Part shown: in pieces, positions 1-7,219 of the stretch
Numbering within the stretch: position 1 is the stretch's first letter
Layout of the letters: every line of letters starts with the position of its first letter
DNA from: JAENVT01 sp031412355
Lineage (GTDB): Bacteria; Actinomycetota; Acidimicrobiia; Acidimicrobiales; Ilumatobacteraceae
Direction: 5' to 3'
Assembly: GCA_031412355.1 (NCBI GenBank)
Contig: JANOCR010000353.1
Span: forward strand, 1 to 17,300
DNA: 17,300 nucleotides
Notes under the pieces: generated by a model
Database searches by the model: none
Told to the model about the DNA's origin: nothing
Seen by the model: the letters and a program-made list of their open reading frames with translations, nothing else
Program-made: the position numbers and the translations under genes

Positions 1-29
1 GGCACCACCTTTGTCGAGCTCGTGCGAAA

Positions 30-827
30 CTAGAGGATCTGGGAGAGGAACAAGCGCGTCCGTGCCTCGCGAGGACTCGTGAAGAAATGCTCAGGAGTGC
101 CGACTTCGACGATCTGACCCCCGGCCATGAACACGACACGATCGGCGACTTCTCGGGCGAAGTTCATCTCGTGAGTGACGACCATCATCGTCATGCCCTC
201 GCTGGCGAGATCCTTCATCGCGTCGAGAACCTCGTTGATCATCTCAGGATCGAGCGCTGACGTCGGCTCATCGAAGAGCATCACCTTCGGCTTCATCGCC
301 AGCGCACGAGCGATCGCCACGCGCTGCTGCTCTCCACCCGAGAGTTGACGAGGGTATTTGTGGGCCTGCTCCGGGATTCGAACCCTCTCGAGCAGTTCCA
401 TTCCCAGCGCGGTCGCCTCCCTCTTCGGCATTCGGCGCACCTGTCGCGGGGCGAGTGTGATGTTGTCGAGCACGCTCAGGTGCGGAAACAGATTGAACTG
501 CTGGAACACCATCCCGATCTCGCGGCGAATCTCCTGGATGTTGCGAATGTCGTCTGTCAGCTCCGTACCGTCGACGAATATCCGGCCTTCGTCATGCTGT
601 TCGAGCCGATTTATACAGCGGATCATCGTGCTCTTGCCCGAGCCGCTGGGACCGATGACCACGACCACCTCTTGACGTCCGACGTTGAGATTGACGTTGG
701 TGAGTGCCTTGAAGTCGCCGAAACGCTTCTCGACACTTTCGAGCGTGATGATCGCCTCGCCGGTTCCCATCACCTCGGTGGCATCGGCATTGACCTGATG
801 ATCCGTTGCAGACGTTGGAGAACTCAT
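30..827 (-). CDS. aapP: Polar amino-acid ABC transporter ATP-binding protein (AapP/GlnQ type)
   Basis: ATPase subunit that powers uptake of polar amino acids across the cytoplasmic membrane together with the two permeases and binding protein encoded just upstream. The 265-residue product has Walker A GPSGSGKST (59-67), Q-loop Gln109, signature LSGGEQ (162-167), Walker B VMLFDE (182-187) and the switch His219, so it is complete and should be active. The first 25 or so residues precede the conserved nucleotide-binding domain, and Met20 is an alternative start. The chosen ATG (825-827) overlaps the TGA of the preceding permease as ATGA, which implies translational coupling. Length matches the roughly 250-residue norm of the PAAT family. 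The exact substrate cannot be read from this subunit; the name aapP rests on the J-Q-M-P gene order. Confidence 0.93.
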   Translation of the reverse strand: MSSPTSATDHQVNADATEVMGTGEAIITLESVEKRFGDFKALTNVNLNVGRQEVVVVIGPSGSGKSTMIRCINRLEQHDEGRIFVDGTELTDDIRNIQEIRREIGMVFQQFNLFPHLSVLDNITLAPRQVRRMPKREATALGMELLERVRIPEQAHKYPRQLSGGEQQRVAIARALAMKPKVMLFDEPTSALDPEMINEVLDAMKDLASEGMTMMVVTHEMNFAREVADRVVFMAGGQIVEVGTPEHFFTSPREARTRLFLSQIL

Positions 828-2062
828 CGGCTTCCTACCCCCAGCTTCTTCTCGAGTCGCTGGCTCTCTCGCGACATGGTGTACGAGCCGACCCAGAACA
901 ACAAGGCGACGAACGCGAGGGCTTCAACGTCGAGTTGCTGGCCGGCGAAATCGGGTTGCTTGGTGATGGCGCCGCCGACATTGAGCAGATCGAACAGACC
1001 CATGGCCGCACCGGCGAGCGACACGTCCTTGAATAGGCTGATGAACTGGCCGATCTGCGCTGGTATCACATTGCGCAGCGCCTGCGGCAGGATGATCAGC
1101 AGCGTGGCGCGCGTCGGTGACAGGCCGAGCGCCTTCGCGGCCTCATCCTGGCCGGGCGGGATGGACTGCAAACCGCCTCGGACGATCTCAGCCAGGTATG
1201 CGGCGGTGAACAACGTGAACACTATGACCGCCCTGATCACGACGCCCGGCGCGAGTGAGCGCGGCACGAAGAACTCGAGAGCGTTGTTGGCCAGCAGGAG
1301 CAACACGAACAGAGGCGATCCGCGGAAGACTTCGATGTAGGTGGTGCACGCCACCCTCAGCAGTGGCAGCTTCGAAGCTCGACCCAAGGCCAACAGCACG
1401 CCCAGTGGGAAGCAGAGGATGATCGCTGCCGCGGCGATGAGGACGTTGATCATGAAGCCGCCCCACTCATCCCAACCGAGGATGCTGACAAGCATCAGCA
1501 GCACGGCGACGGGAACGGCCGCCATCGCAAGGCCGAACAGGAGCCTGGCCGGCGTGGGAAGCAGCACGAGCCACCTGTCGACGACGAGGCCGACCGCGCG
1601 GCCGAGCACGGCGGACAGGATGATCGCAAAGGCCGCGATCCATGGCCCGACGCTGTGGGAGAGGGAGAGTAGGACCGCAATGGCCAGCAGTGTGGGCCAG
1701 AACCTGGCCAACAGTTCGCGGGCCCGACGTGTGCGGCTGACCGTCCGCACAACGTACGCACCGGCGCGTCGTTGGCGAGCGATGACAAAACCGGCGATCA
1801 TGCCTCCCCACAGTGCGAGTATCGAGATCGCGATCGCGACCTTGCTGAGCTCATCGTCGGGGAAACGGCCGACGAGCAACAGCTTGAGGTTCCGGCTGAC
1901 CACTTCCCAACGCCCCGTGATCAGCGCGTAGTTCAGCAGGCGGTAGCCGACGTAGACCGCCGCCGACCCCATCACGACCGTGACCACTCCGTCGAGCCAA
2001 GTGCGGAACAGGTTGCGACGAGCCCACGTGCGGAACCTTGCGAAGACTGTGACGGTGTTCAT
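824..2062 (-). CDS. aapM: Polar amino-acid ABC transporter permease (AapM type)
   Basis: Second membrane subunit of the amino-acid importer. The 412-residue protein has an N-terminal membrane region longer than that of minimal HisM/GlnP permeases, as in Aap/Bzt systems. The conserved permease core is C-terminal: FRGSPLF, then the EAA loop around AEIVRGGLQSIPPGQDEAAKAL, followed by LPQALRNVIPA, which docks on the ATPase. The open frame continues upstream to 2860, but that part is a shadow of the preceding permease. I place the start at the ATG 2060-2062 because it overlaps the upstream TGA (2059-2061) as ATGA and begins MNTVTVFARFRTW, giving a normal length. The stop overlaps the ATPase start in the same way. 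Assignment as the M rather than the Q subunit rests on gene order. Confidence 0.9.
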   Translation of the reverse strand: MNTVTVFARFRTWARRNLFRTWLDGVVTVVMGSAAVYVGYRLLNYALITGRWEVVSRNLKLLLVGRFPDDELSKVAIAISILALWGGMIAGFVIARQRRAGAYVVRTVSRTRRARELLARFWPTLLAIAVLLSLSHSVGPWIAAFAIILSAVLGRAVGLVVDRWLVLLPTPARLLFGLAMAAVPVAVLLMLVSILGWDEWGGFMINVLIAAAAIILCFPLGVLLALGRASKLPLLRVACTTYIEVFRGSPLFVLLLLANNALEFFVPRSLAPGVVIRAVIVFTLFTAAYLAEIVRGGLQSIPPGQDEAAKALGLSPTRATLLIILPQALRNVIPAQIGQFISLFKDVSLAGAAMGLFDLLNVGGAITKQPDFAGQQLDVEALAFVALLFWVGSYTMSRESQRLEKKLGVGSR

Positions 2063-3210
2063 CGCGATACCAACGCGAGTCGTCGGTTCCACACGTTCAC
2101 GAGGCTGCTGACGACGAGGGAGATGACCAGATAGATGGTGAGGGTCAGCGCGAACGCCGGCACCGGAGGAGAGCTGTTGGCCACTGCGATCTGAGTGACA
2201 TTGGTGAGGTCGAAGTAGCTGATCGCGGCGCCCAGCGAGGAGTTCTTGATCAAGTTGAGGTACTGATTTCCCATCGGGGGCAGGGCGACACGGAACGCTT
2301 GAGGCAGCACCACGAACCACATCCGCTGAAAGCCGCTGAGTGCCAGCGCCTGGGCAGCTTCGTCCTGCCCGCGATCGACAGCCTGGATCGAACCACGGAC
2401 GATCTCGGCGATGTGGCTTGCCGTGTACAACACCAGTGCGACGAGCAGCGCAAAGAACGACGGATCGAGCCGCATCCCGCCGACGGTGACGCGCTCGGCG
2501 ACTTCCGGGGTGGTGACGCTGTACCCGAACGCGATCCAACCCGCCACAAGTACGAGCAGCGCGACCCCGCCGGCCCACAGCCCCGATCGCGCCGGCGAGC
2601 CAGTGCGATCGAACACGCCGTGCCGCCACCGAACGACGACTCTGGCGCCGACGCCGGCGACAACGATGAGCGCGACCAGCGTCCACCCGGACCCGACAAA
2701 CCATGGGATCGCGATACCTCGGTTGGAGAACACGGAGACCCCGAATGGTTTCCACGCCTCGTTCAGCCGCGGCAGCACTTGCAACACGATTCCCAAGTTG
2801 GCAAAGAGCAACAACACGAGGAGTGGAATGTTGCGGATGACCTCGACATACACCGCGCACAATGTGCGAACGACCGCGTTCTTGGAGAGCCGTCCAATGC
2901 CGATGAGCGTGCCGAGGGCGGTCGCCAGGATGAGGCCGGCAACCGCGACTCGTAGCGTGTTCAGCAAGCCTTGGATCAGTGCATCGCGAACCGGAGCGGT
3001 CTGCGACATCGCATTGCCGGGTATCTCGAAGTTTGACGGCCGGTCGAGAAACGCGAAGTCAGTCGGGATCCTGGTCCGGGCGACGTTGGAGCGGTAGTTG
3101 GAGTAGAACCACGCCAGGATCGCCGCAACGACCGCCAGCACTGACATCTGGAAGAGCCAACGCAACACGCGTACGTCCCGCCAGAACGGCGGGCGCAGAC
3201 CTTGATTCAC
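2059..3210 (-). CDS. aapQ: Polar amino-acid ABC transporter permease (AapQ type)
   Basis: First membrane subunit of the amino-acid importer, 383 residues, close to the roughly 400 of AapQ. A hydrophobic segment (about residues 17-37) is followed by a periplasmic stretch containing FAFLDRPSNFEIPG, typical of this subunit. The core has VEVIRNIPLLVLLLF and an EAA loop around AEIVRGSIQAVDRGQDEAAQAL, then LPQAFRVALPPMGNQYLNL. The start is GTG (3208-3210), 22 bases after the end of the binding-protein gene, with only a weak GGAACGG upstream as ribosome site. It is translationally coupled by ATGA to the next permease. Hydrophobicity and motifs leave little doubt about the family; substrate range (general L-amino acids in Aap relatives) is inferred. 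Confidence 0.91.
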   Translation of the reverse strand: MNQGLRPPFWRDVRVLRWLFQMSVLAVVAAILAWFYSNYRSNVARTRIPTDFAFLDRPSNFEIPGNAMSQTAPVRDALIQGLLNTLRVAVAGLILATALGTLIGIGRLSKNAVVRTLCAVYVEVIRNIPLLVLLLFANLGIVLQVLPRLNEAWKPFGVSVFSNRGIAIPWFVGSGWTLVALIVVAGVGARVVVRWRHGVFDRTGSPARSGLWAGGVALLVLVAGWIAFGYSVTTPEVAERVTVGGMRLDPSFFALLVALVLYTASHIAEIVRGSIQAVDRGQDEAAQALALSGFQRMWFVVLPQAFRVALPPMGNQYLNLIKNSSLGAAISYFDLTNVTQIAVANSSPPVPAFALTLTIYLVISLVVSSLVNVWNRRLALVSR

Positions 3211-3232
3211 GACCCGTTCCGATCGCCCTTGG

Positions 3233-4360
3233 TCAGCGGTACGGCGGCGCGTACATCAGCCCGCCGTCGGTCCACAATGCGTTGACACCGCGCTCGAGAC
3301 CCAGCGGCGTGAGGTTGCGCTCGAAGATCTCGCCGTAGTTGCCGACCTGCTTGACGACTTGATAAGCGAAGTCCGCCGGCAGACCCAGACCGGGATCGAG
3401 TGTCGAAGAGCTCCCATCCTCGCCCGTCACGGGAAGACCGAGGAACTGCATGATGCCCACATCATCGGTGGTGTCGCGCATCTCGTCGACATTGGCTTGG
3501 GTAATGCCGAACTCCTCGGCCTGAATGGTGGCCAAGATTGCCCAGTCGACGACCTGTGCCCACTGCGTGTCGCCGTCGGCGACGGCCGGAGCGAGCGGCT
3601 CCTTGGAGAAGACCTCGGGCAGGATCGTCAACGCCTCGGCACCGTCGGGGTACGCGCTGCGCAGGCCGGTCAACTGACTGGTGTCGGACGACCAACCGTC
3701 GCATTGGCCGGCGACAAACGCCGCCTGAATCTGATCGGTGTCGTCGAAAGTTCGAACTTCCCAGTTCAGGTCGAGCCGGTTCGAGGCAGCAGCCGCGTTG
3801 CCCTCGGTGGTCGTTCCTTTGGCAACGCAGACGATGGCGTTCGTCATGTCGGCGATGCCGGTGAAACCGCTGTCGGCGGCAACCATCATTCCCTGGCCGT
3901 CGTAGAAGTTCGGGTGCAAGAACGTTGCGCCCTCAGCGCCGTCGCGACTCGCGGTCCATGTCGTGTTGCGGATAAGGACATCGACCTTGCCACTCTGAAG
4001 CGCGGTGAATCGATCCGCAGTCTCGAGGTCGACGAACTCGGCCTTCGTCGCGTCGCCAAGAACGGCGGCGGCTACCGCGCGGCAGAAGTCGGCATCGAAG
4101 CCAACGTGGTCACCTGCCGCATCGAGCACCGCGAAGCCGGGCAGGGCGTCGCGTGTGCCGCACTTGACCGATCCTGCGGCCACGACTGCCGAGAGCCGTT
4201 CGCCGGATGGTGCCGGCGTCTCGTCGGGAGCCTCGGTGCCTGGCGTTGCGGCCGCTGACGTGGTCGCAGAGTCGCTGTCGTCGTCCGAGCAGGCTGCAAA
4301 TGTGAGGGCCGCGACAGCGACCAACAATGCCGGACGGCATCTGAGTGGGGACACGTGCAT
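3233..4360 (-). CDS. aapJ: Amino-acid ABC transporter substrate-binding lipoprotein (AapJ type)
   Basis: Extracytoplasmic receptor that captures the amino acid and delivers it to the permeases. The 375-residue precursor has a signal peptide with hydrophobic core ALLVAVAALTF and a lipobox ending in Cys24, so it should be a membrane-anchored lipoprotein; an acidic/Ser/Thr linker (DDDSDSATTSAAATPGTEAP) follows. The SBP_bac_3 domain starts about residue 54 (LSAVVAAGSVKCGTRDALPGF) and shows DADFCRAVAAAV, FTALQSGKVDVLIRNTTWT and the C-terminal GLMYAPPYR characteristic of AapJ/YhdW proteins. The ATG at 4358-4360 is preceded by AGGAG, with nine bases between it and the start. It is first in the transport cluster; the promoter must lie in the 50-base gap upstream or be further back. 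Ligand identity is inferred only from family. Confidence 0.93.
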   Translation of the reverse strand: MHVSPLRCRPALLVAVAALTFAACSDDDSDSATTSAAATPGTEAPDETPAPSGERLSAVVAAGSVKCGTRDALPGFAVLDAAGDHVGFDADFCRAVAAAVLGDATKAEFVDLETADRFTALQSGKVDVLIRNTTWTASRDGAEGATFLHPNFYDGQGMMVAADSGFTGIADMTNAIVCVAKGTTTEGNAAAASNRLDLNWEVRTFDDTDQIQAAFVAGQCDGWSSDTSQLTGLRSAYPDGAEALTILPEVFSKEPLAPAVADGDTQWAQVVDWAILATIQAEEFGITQANVDEMRDTTDDVGIMQFLGLPVTGEDGSSSTLDPGLGLPADFAYQVVKQVGNYGEIFERNLTPLGLERGVNALWTDGGLMYAPPYR

Positions 4361-4373
4361 GGAGAATCTCTCC
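4361..4373 (-). promoter_or_regulatory. Mini-hairpin abutting the start of the binding-protein gene
   Basis: On the minus strand the thirteen bases directly before the ATG read GGAGA-GAT-TCTCC, a perfect 5-bp stem with a 3-base loop. Its left arm is part of the AAAGAGGAGAG ribosome-binding stretch. If it folds, it would partly hide the Shine-Dalgarno sequence. The dyad is visible in the sequence; a regulatory role is inference. Confidence 0.35.
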
Positions 4374-4410
4374 TCTTTAGTTTGGTCCCCTGTTGTCAGT
4401 TCGAGTCATC

Positions 4411-5418
4411 CTAGTCCAGCGGGCCGACCGCTTCGCGAACGAGCTCGTGGAAGACCTTGATGCCTTCTTCCCACTTCGGGCTCAGCATGCCGACGTCGTA
4501 GTTGCCGGCGATCAGGTTGCGTTGCACGTGTTCGCAGACGCGGGCATCTTCGTCGGCCACCTGCTCGCTGAATTTGATGATCGCCTCGACGTCGTGCTGT
4601 GTGTCGTCGGCGAAGAAGTACTCGAAGATCAGATCGCTGTGGCTGTGACCACGCGGCAGCCAACGCTCGACAGCAAATCCCCCGGGGAAGACGTCGAACG
4701 CGAACGTCGGCCAGAACCAGCCGAACACACCGAACGTCGATTCGTCGCGAGGCGGCATCACATGAATGTTCCACCTTCGGTCGCCTTTGATCAGCACCTT
4801 GTAGTTCAACGCATCGGCGTCGCGGCTCATCGCGGGATGAACTGTCGGAAGGTGGTAGCCCTCCATGAAGTTGTCACCGTAGGTCTTCCAGTTACACGCG
4901 ACCCTGCGGACGCTGCGACTGTGGAAGCGGAACGACTCGAGCGGCACGTCGGCCACCTCGTCGGGAAACGCACCGAGCCACACGTGCAGCGGCGCAACAT
5001 CGGGGTCGAGGCACACGAACACCATGCCGCGCCACGACTCGACCTGAATCGGCGTCAGGCCCATGCCTTCCGGCACGTCGCAACCGAAGTCGCGGGCATT
5101 CAGCAACTTTCCGGTGTCGCGGAACGCCCATCCGTGATACCGACACACGAGGTTGGCTTGATGGCCGTCGCCGTCCCACACGATCGGGCCGGCGCGGTGC
5201 GGGCACACGTTGTAGAAGCCGACCAGGCTGTCGTCCTGATTGCGACGAACGAAGATCGGCCAACCGGCCAGGTTCTCGGCCACATAGTCGCCGGTGCGAC
5301 GCAACTGATAGTCGTGAGCGATGTGCACCCAAGCCGACCCGAAGATCGGCCAGCGCTCCTTCTCGAAGACTGCGGGATCGGTGTACCAACGCGCCGGCAG
5401 AGTCTGCACCAATTCCAA
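4411..5418 (-). CDS. Rieske non-heme iron oxygenase, alpha-type subunit
   Basis: Predicted oxygenase that uses a Rieske [2Fe-2S] cluster and a mononuclear iron to hydroxylate or N-demethylate a small substrate. The 335-residue protein has the cluster motif C72-P-H74 and C92-R-Y-H95, and the catalytic-iron motif DNFMEGYHLPTVHP with His189 and His194; Asp291 in the DEDARVCEHVQ segment is the likely third ligand. The bridging position three residues before His189 is Glu186, as I recall for carnitine monooxygenase CntA, rather than the Asp of naphthalene dioxygenase. This leans toward quaternary-amine demethylases, but the substrate is not determined. No reductase is encoded nearby. The start is TTG (5416-5418) ten bases after the SPFH stop; GTG at codon 4 is an alternative. 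It is probably cotranscribed with the SPFH gene. Confidence 0.87.
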   Translation of the reverse strand: MELVQTLPARWYTDPAVFEKERWPIFGSAWVHIAHDYQLRRTGDYVAENLAGWPIFVRRNQDDSLVGFYNVCPHRAGPIVWDGDGHQANLVCRYHGWAFRDTGKLLNARDFGCDVPEGMGLTPIQVESWRGMVFVCLDPDVAPLHVWLGAFPDEVADVPLESFRFHSRSVRRVACNWKTYGDNFMEGYHLPTVHPAMSRDADALNYKVLIKGDRRWNIHVMPPRDESTFGVFGWFWPTFAFDVFPGGFAVERWLPRGHSHSDLIFEYFFADDTQHDVEAIIKFSEQVADEDARVCEHVQRNLIAGNYDVGMLSPKWEEGIKVFHELVREAVGPLD

Positions 5419-5428
5419 GGCGACGAGC

Positions 5429-6382
5429 CTACCCCTCAGGCGGCCGTGGCCGGGCTTGAACCTGCAGCTGCTGCATGGCGATTAGGTCGCGCATCTGGTC
5501 CTGCATCCCCGCCGGTGAACCGTCGAGGAACAACACATTTCCCTTGCCGTTCTCGGCCATGTGGCGGATCGACTCGGTCCACATCGAGAACAGGATCAGC
5601 GAGGAATCGACGCTGTTGTCTTCGAGTTCGCGCGCTGCTTGAGCCAACCCGCGAGCAACCTCCTCGCGGAACAACGCCACACCCTGACCGCGCAATTGCG
5701 CCGCGGTGCGCTCGGCTTCGGCCTCGATACGGACCGCCGTGCCGACAGCTTCGGCCTCTTTGGTCTTGCGGATCAACAGGGCATCGCCTTCGTTGGTGGC
5801 GGCAGCTTTCAGGTTGTTCGACGCCACGACCTGTGCCATCGACGTGGTGATCGCCTGATCGAAGGTGATGTCGTTGAGTTGCAGATCGATCACGTGGTAG
5901 CCCCAGGTCTCGACAGTGGTGTCGAGGTTCTCCTTGACCTCTTTCACGATCTCGCCGCGCAAGCCGAGGATCTCGGCCTGTTTCATGGAAGCAACGAACC
6001 CGCGGGTGCTGCCCTCGACGCTGCGAACAAGGGCGGTAAGGAAGTCCTTCTCGGTGACGAACTTGAACGCCACATTCTGGATGGTCTCTTCCTGCTCGTT
6101 GAACACGCTGTAGACCATCATCGCCGTGAAGTACACGTTGGCCTGATCTTGCGTGATGGCCTGAAACTGCAACTCCACCGCGCGGTTCTGCACGCTGATA
6201 CGGCGATGGACGCGCTCGATGAAGGGGATCAAGAGGTTGAGGCCGGGCCGCTTGATCGCGTGGTACTTGCCGAAGACAGTGGTCACGGCAACGTTGCCCG
6301 TGCCGACCGTCTTTATCGAGGTGAGCAGGCCGATGACCACGATGAGACCGACGACGATCACGAGGATCTGTGTTGCGTTCAT
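5429..6382 (-). CDS. SPFH/band-7 (stomatin/prohibitin-like) membrane protein
   Basis: Predicted membrane scaffold protein of the SPFH superfamily, which forms oligomeric assemblies in membrane microdomains and often modulates proteases or membrane stress. Of 317 residues, about 5-25 form one N-terminal transmembrane segment (ILVIVVGLIVVIGLL). The band-7 domain follows (about 27-190: GNVAVTTVFGKYHAIKRPGLN, then the NRAVEL and DQANVYF region). An Ala/Glu-rich helical, probably coiled-coil, stretch runs about 190-250 (KEAEAVGTAVRIEAEAERT). The tail is Gln-, Arg- and Pro-rich. Start ATG 6380-6382 has no strong ribosome site. The Rieske gene begins ten bases after its stop, suggesting one transcript, though a functional link between the two is not established. 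It is too short and lacks the pair arrangement for HflK/HflC. Confidence 0.88.
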   Translation of the reverse strand: MNATQILVIVVGLIVVIGLLTSIKTVGTGNVAVTTVFGKYHAIKRPGLNLLIPFIERVHRRISVQNRAVELQFQAITQDQANVYFTAMMVYSVFNEQEETIQNVAFKFVTEKDFLTALVRSVEGSTRGFVASMKQAEILGLRGEIVKEVKENLDTTVETWGYHVIDLQLNDITFDQAITTSMAQVVASNNLKAAATNEGDALLIRKTKEAEAVGTAVRIEAEAERTAAQLRGQGVALFREEVARGLAQAARELEDNSVDSSLILFSMWTESIRHMAENGKGNVLFLDGSPAGMQDQMRDLIAMQQLQVQARPRPPEG

Positions 6383-6427
6383 GCGCTAACGCTACGCCGC
6401 GACGAGGGCACTCGCGTTCGGATGCAT

Positions 6428-7096
6428 CTACCGGTTGATGATGCAGTACACCTTGCGGAAGGTCTCGGTGACATCCCAGCGTCCGGTGAATCCGGCGGGG
6501 GTCAGCAGCACGGATCCGGGCGACAGGTCGTACCGCACTCCGTCGTTGCCGGTCATTGTCGCCGACCCCGAGAGGCAGATGAACACTTCGTCGTAACCGT
6601 CGCGGCTGGCCGGGAAGCTGCCGGGCGTTGCTTCCCACACGCCGACGTTCAGCCCGTTGTGCACCCACAGTTCGGCGGTCGATTCGAATGGCTCGCCCTT
6701 GATCGGATTTGCACGCGGCTTTGGTGCGCCGAGCGTGATGGTGTGCGCGTTGGCGAGATGCGCTGCCAGTGCTGCGCTCCCGGGACGATTGTCGATGACG
6801 TACAACTTGCGCACCGTCTGATGCACCGTCCACGTCGATCGCCAGGTTCGCGGCGTGACCCAGGCCGTGCCCGGAGCAAGGTCGAACTCGCCCTCGTCGT
6901 GCGCCACTGTGACTCGACCCGAGGCGATGCACATCATCTCGTCGTAGTCACCGGTCACCCCACTCAAGGTCCCTGGTTCGCACTCCCAGATGCCGACCTC
7001 GACCCCGTCGTATCCCCACTCCCACAGATACTGTGCCGGTGTCTTCGTCGGCTGCATGGGCACGAGGCTGGCGGAGAGGATGTTCTGTGCGTACAT
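6428..7096 (-). CDS. Tandem cupin_3 (DUF861-type) protein
   Basis: A 222-residue protein made of two homologous cupin domains, about residues 22-102 and 130-220. The repeats align clearly: GVEVGIWECEPG with GLNVGVWEATPG, GDYDEMMCIASG with DGYDEVFICLSG, LAPGTAWVTP with LSPGSVLLTP, and VHQTVRKLYVI with VTETFRKVYCI. This is the DUF861/cupin_3 pattern of EutQ and (S)-ureidoglycine aminohydrolase relatives. The classical HxH metal motif is absent from both halves, so the catalytic or metal-binding role is unclear. I start at ATG 7094-7096 because the thirteen upstream codons (MCCRSSRMRHNGR) look non-coding and upstream bases run toward the tRNA. The SPFH gene follows after 45 bases in the same direction. 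Specific reaction unknown. Confidence 0.82.
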   Translation of the reverse strand: MYAQNILSASLVPMQPTKTPAQYLWEWGYDGVEVGIWECEPGTLSGVTGDYDEMMCIASGRVTVAHDEGEFDLAPGTAWVTPRTWRSTWTVHQTVRKLYVIDNRPGSAALAAHLANAHTITLGAPKPRANPIKGEPFESTAELWVHNGLNVGVWEATPGSFPASRDGYDEVFICLSGSATMTGNDGVRYDLSPGSVLLTPAGFTGRWDVTETFRKVYCIINR

Positions 7097-7116
7097 GCGT
7101 CCATTGTGGCGCATGC

Positions 7117-7141
7117 GGCTCGATCGGCAACACACCGAGCC
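7117..7141 (-). terminator. Possible stem-loop between tRNA-Gly and cupin gene
   Basis: GGCTCG and CGAGCC form a 6-bp inverted repeat with a 13-base loop, seven bases after the tRNA 3' end on the minus strand. There is no T-tract, so if it acts in 3' processing or termination it is not a classic intrinsic terminator. Low confidence. Confidence 0.25.
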
Positions 7142-7148
7142 ATCTGAG

Positions 7149-7209
<61 letters not shown>

Positions 7210-7219
<10 letters not shown>

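Noticed and set aside
2063..2860. Upstream open-frame extension of the AapM permease to a 678-residue protein
   Set aside because: The extra part is Arg/Gly/Cys-rich shadow sequence of the AapQ gene in another frame; the ATGA overlap at 2059-2062 gives the natural start.
4393..5850. 485-residue plus-strand open frame
   Set aside because: It is antisense to the Rieske and SPFH genes, spans their junction, and has no recognisable domain; high GC produces such open frames.
5561..7147. 528-residue plus-strand open frame
   Set aside because: It is antisense to the SPFH and cupin genes, whose motifs are clear on the other strand.
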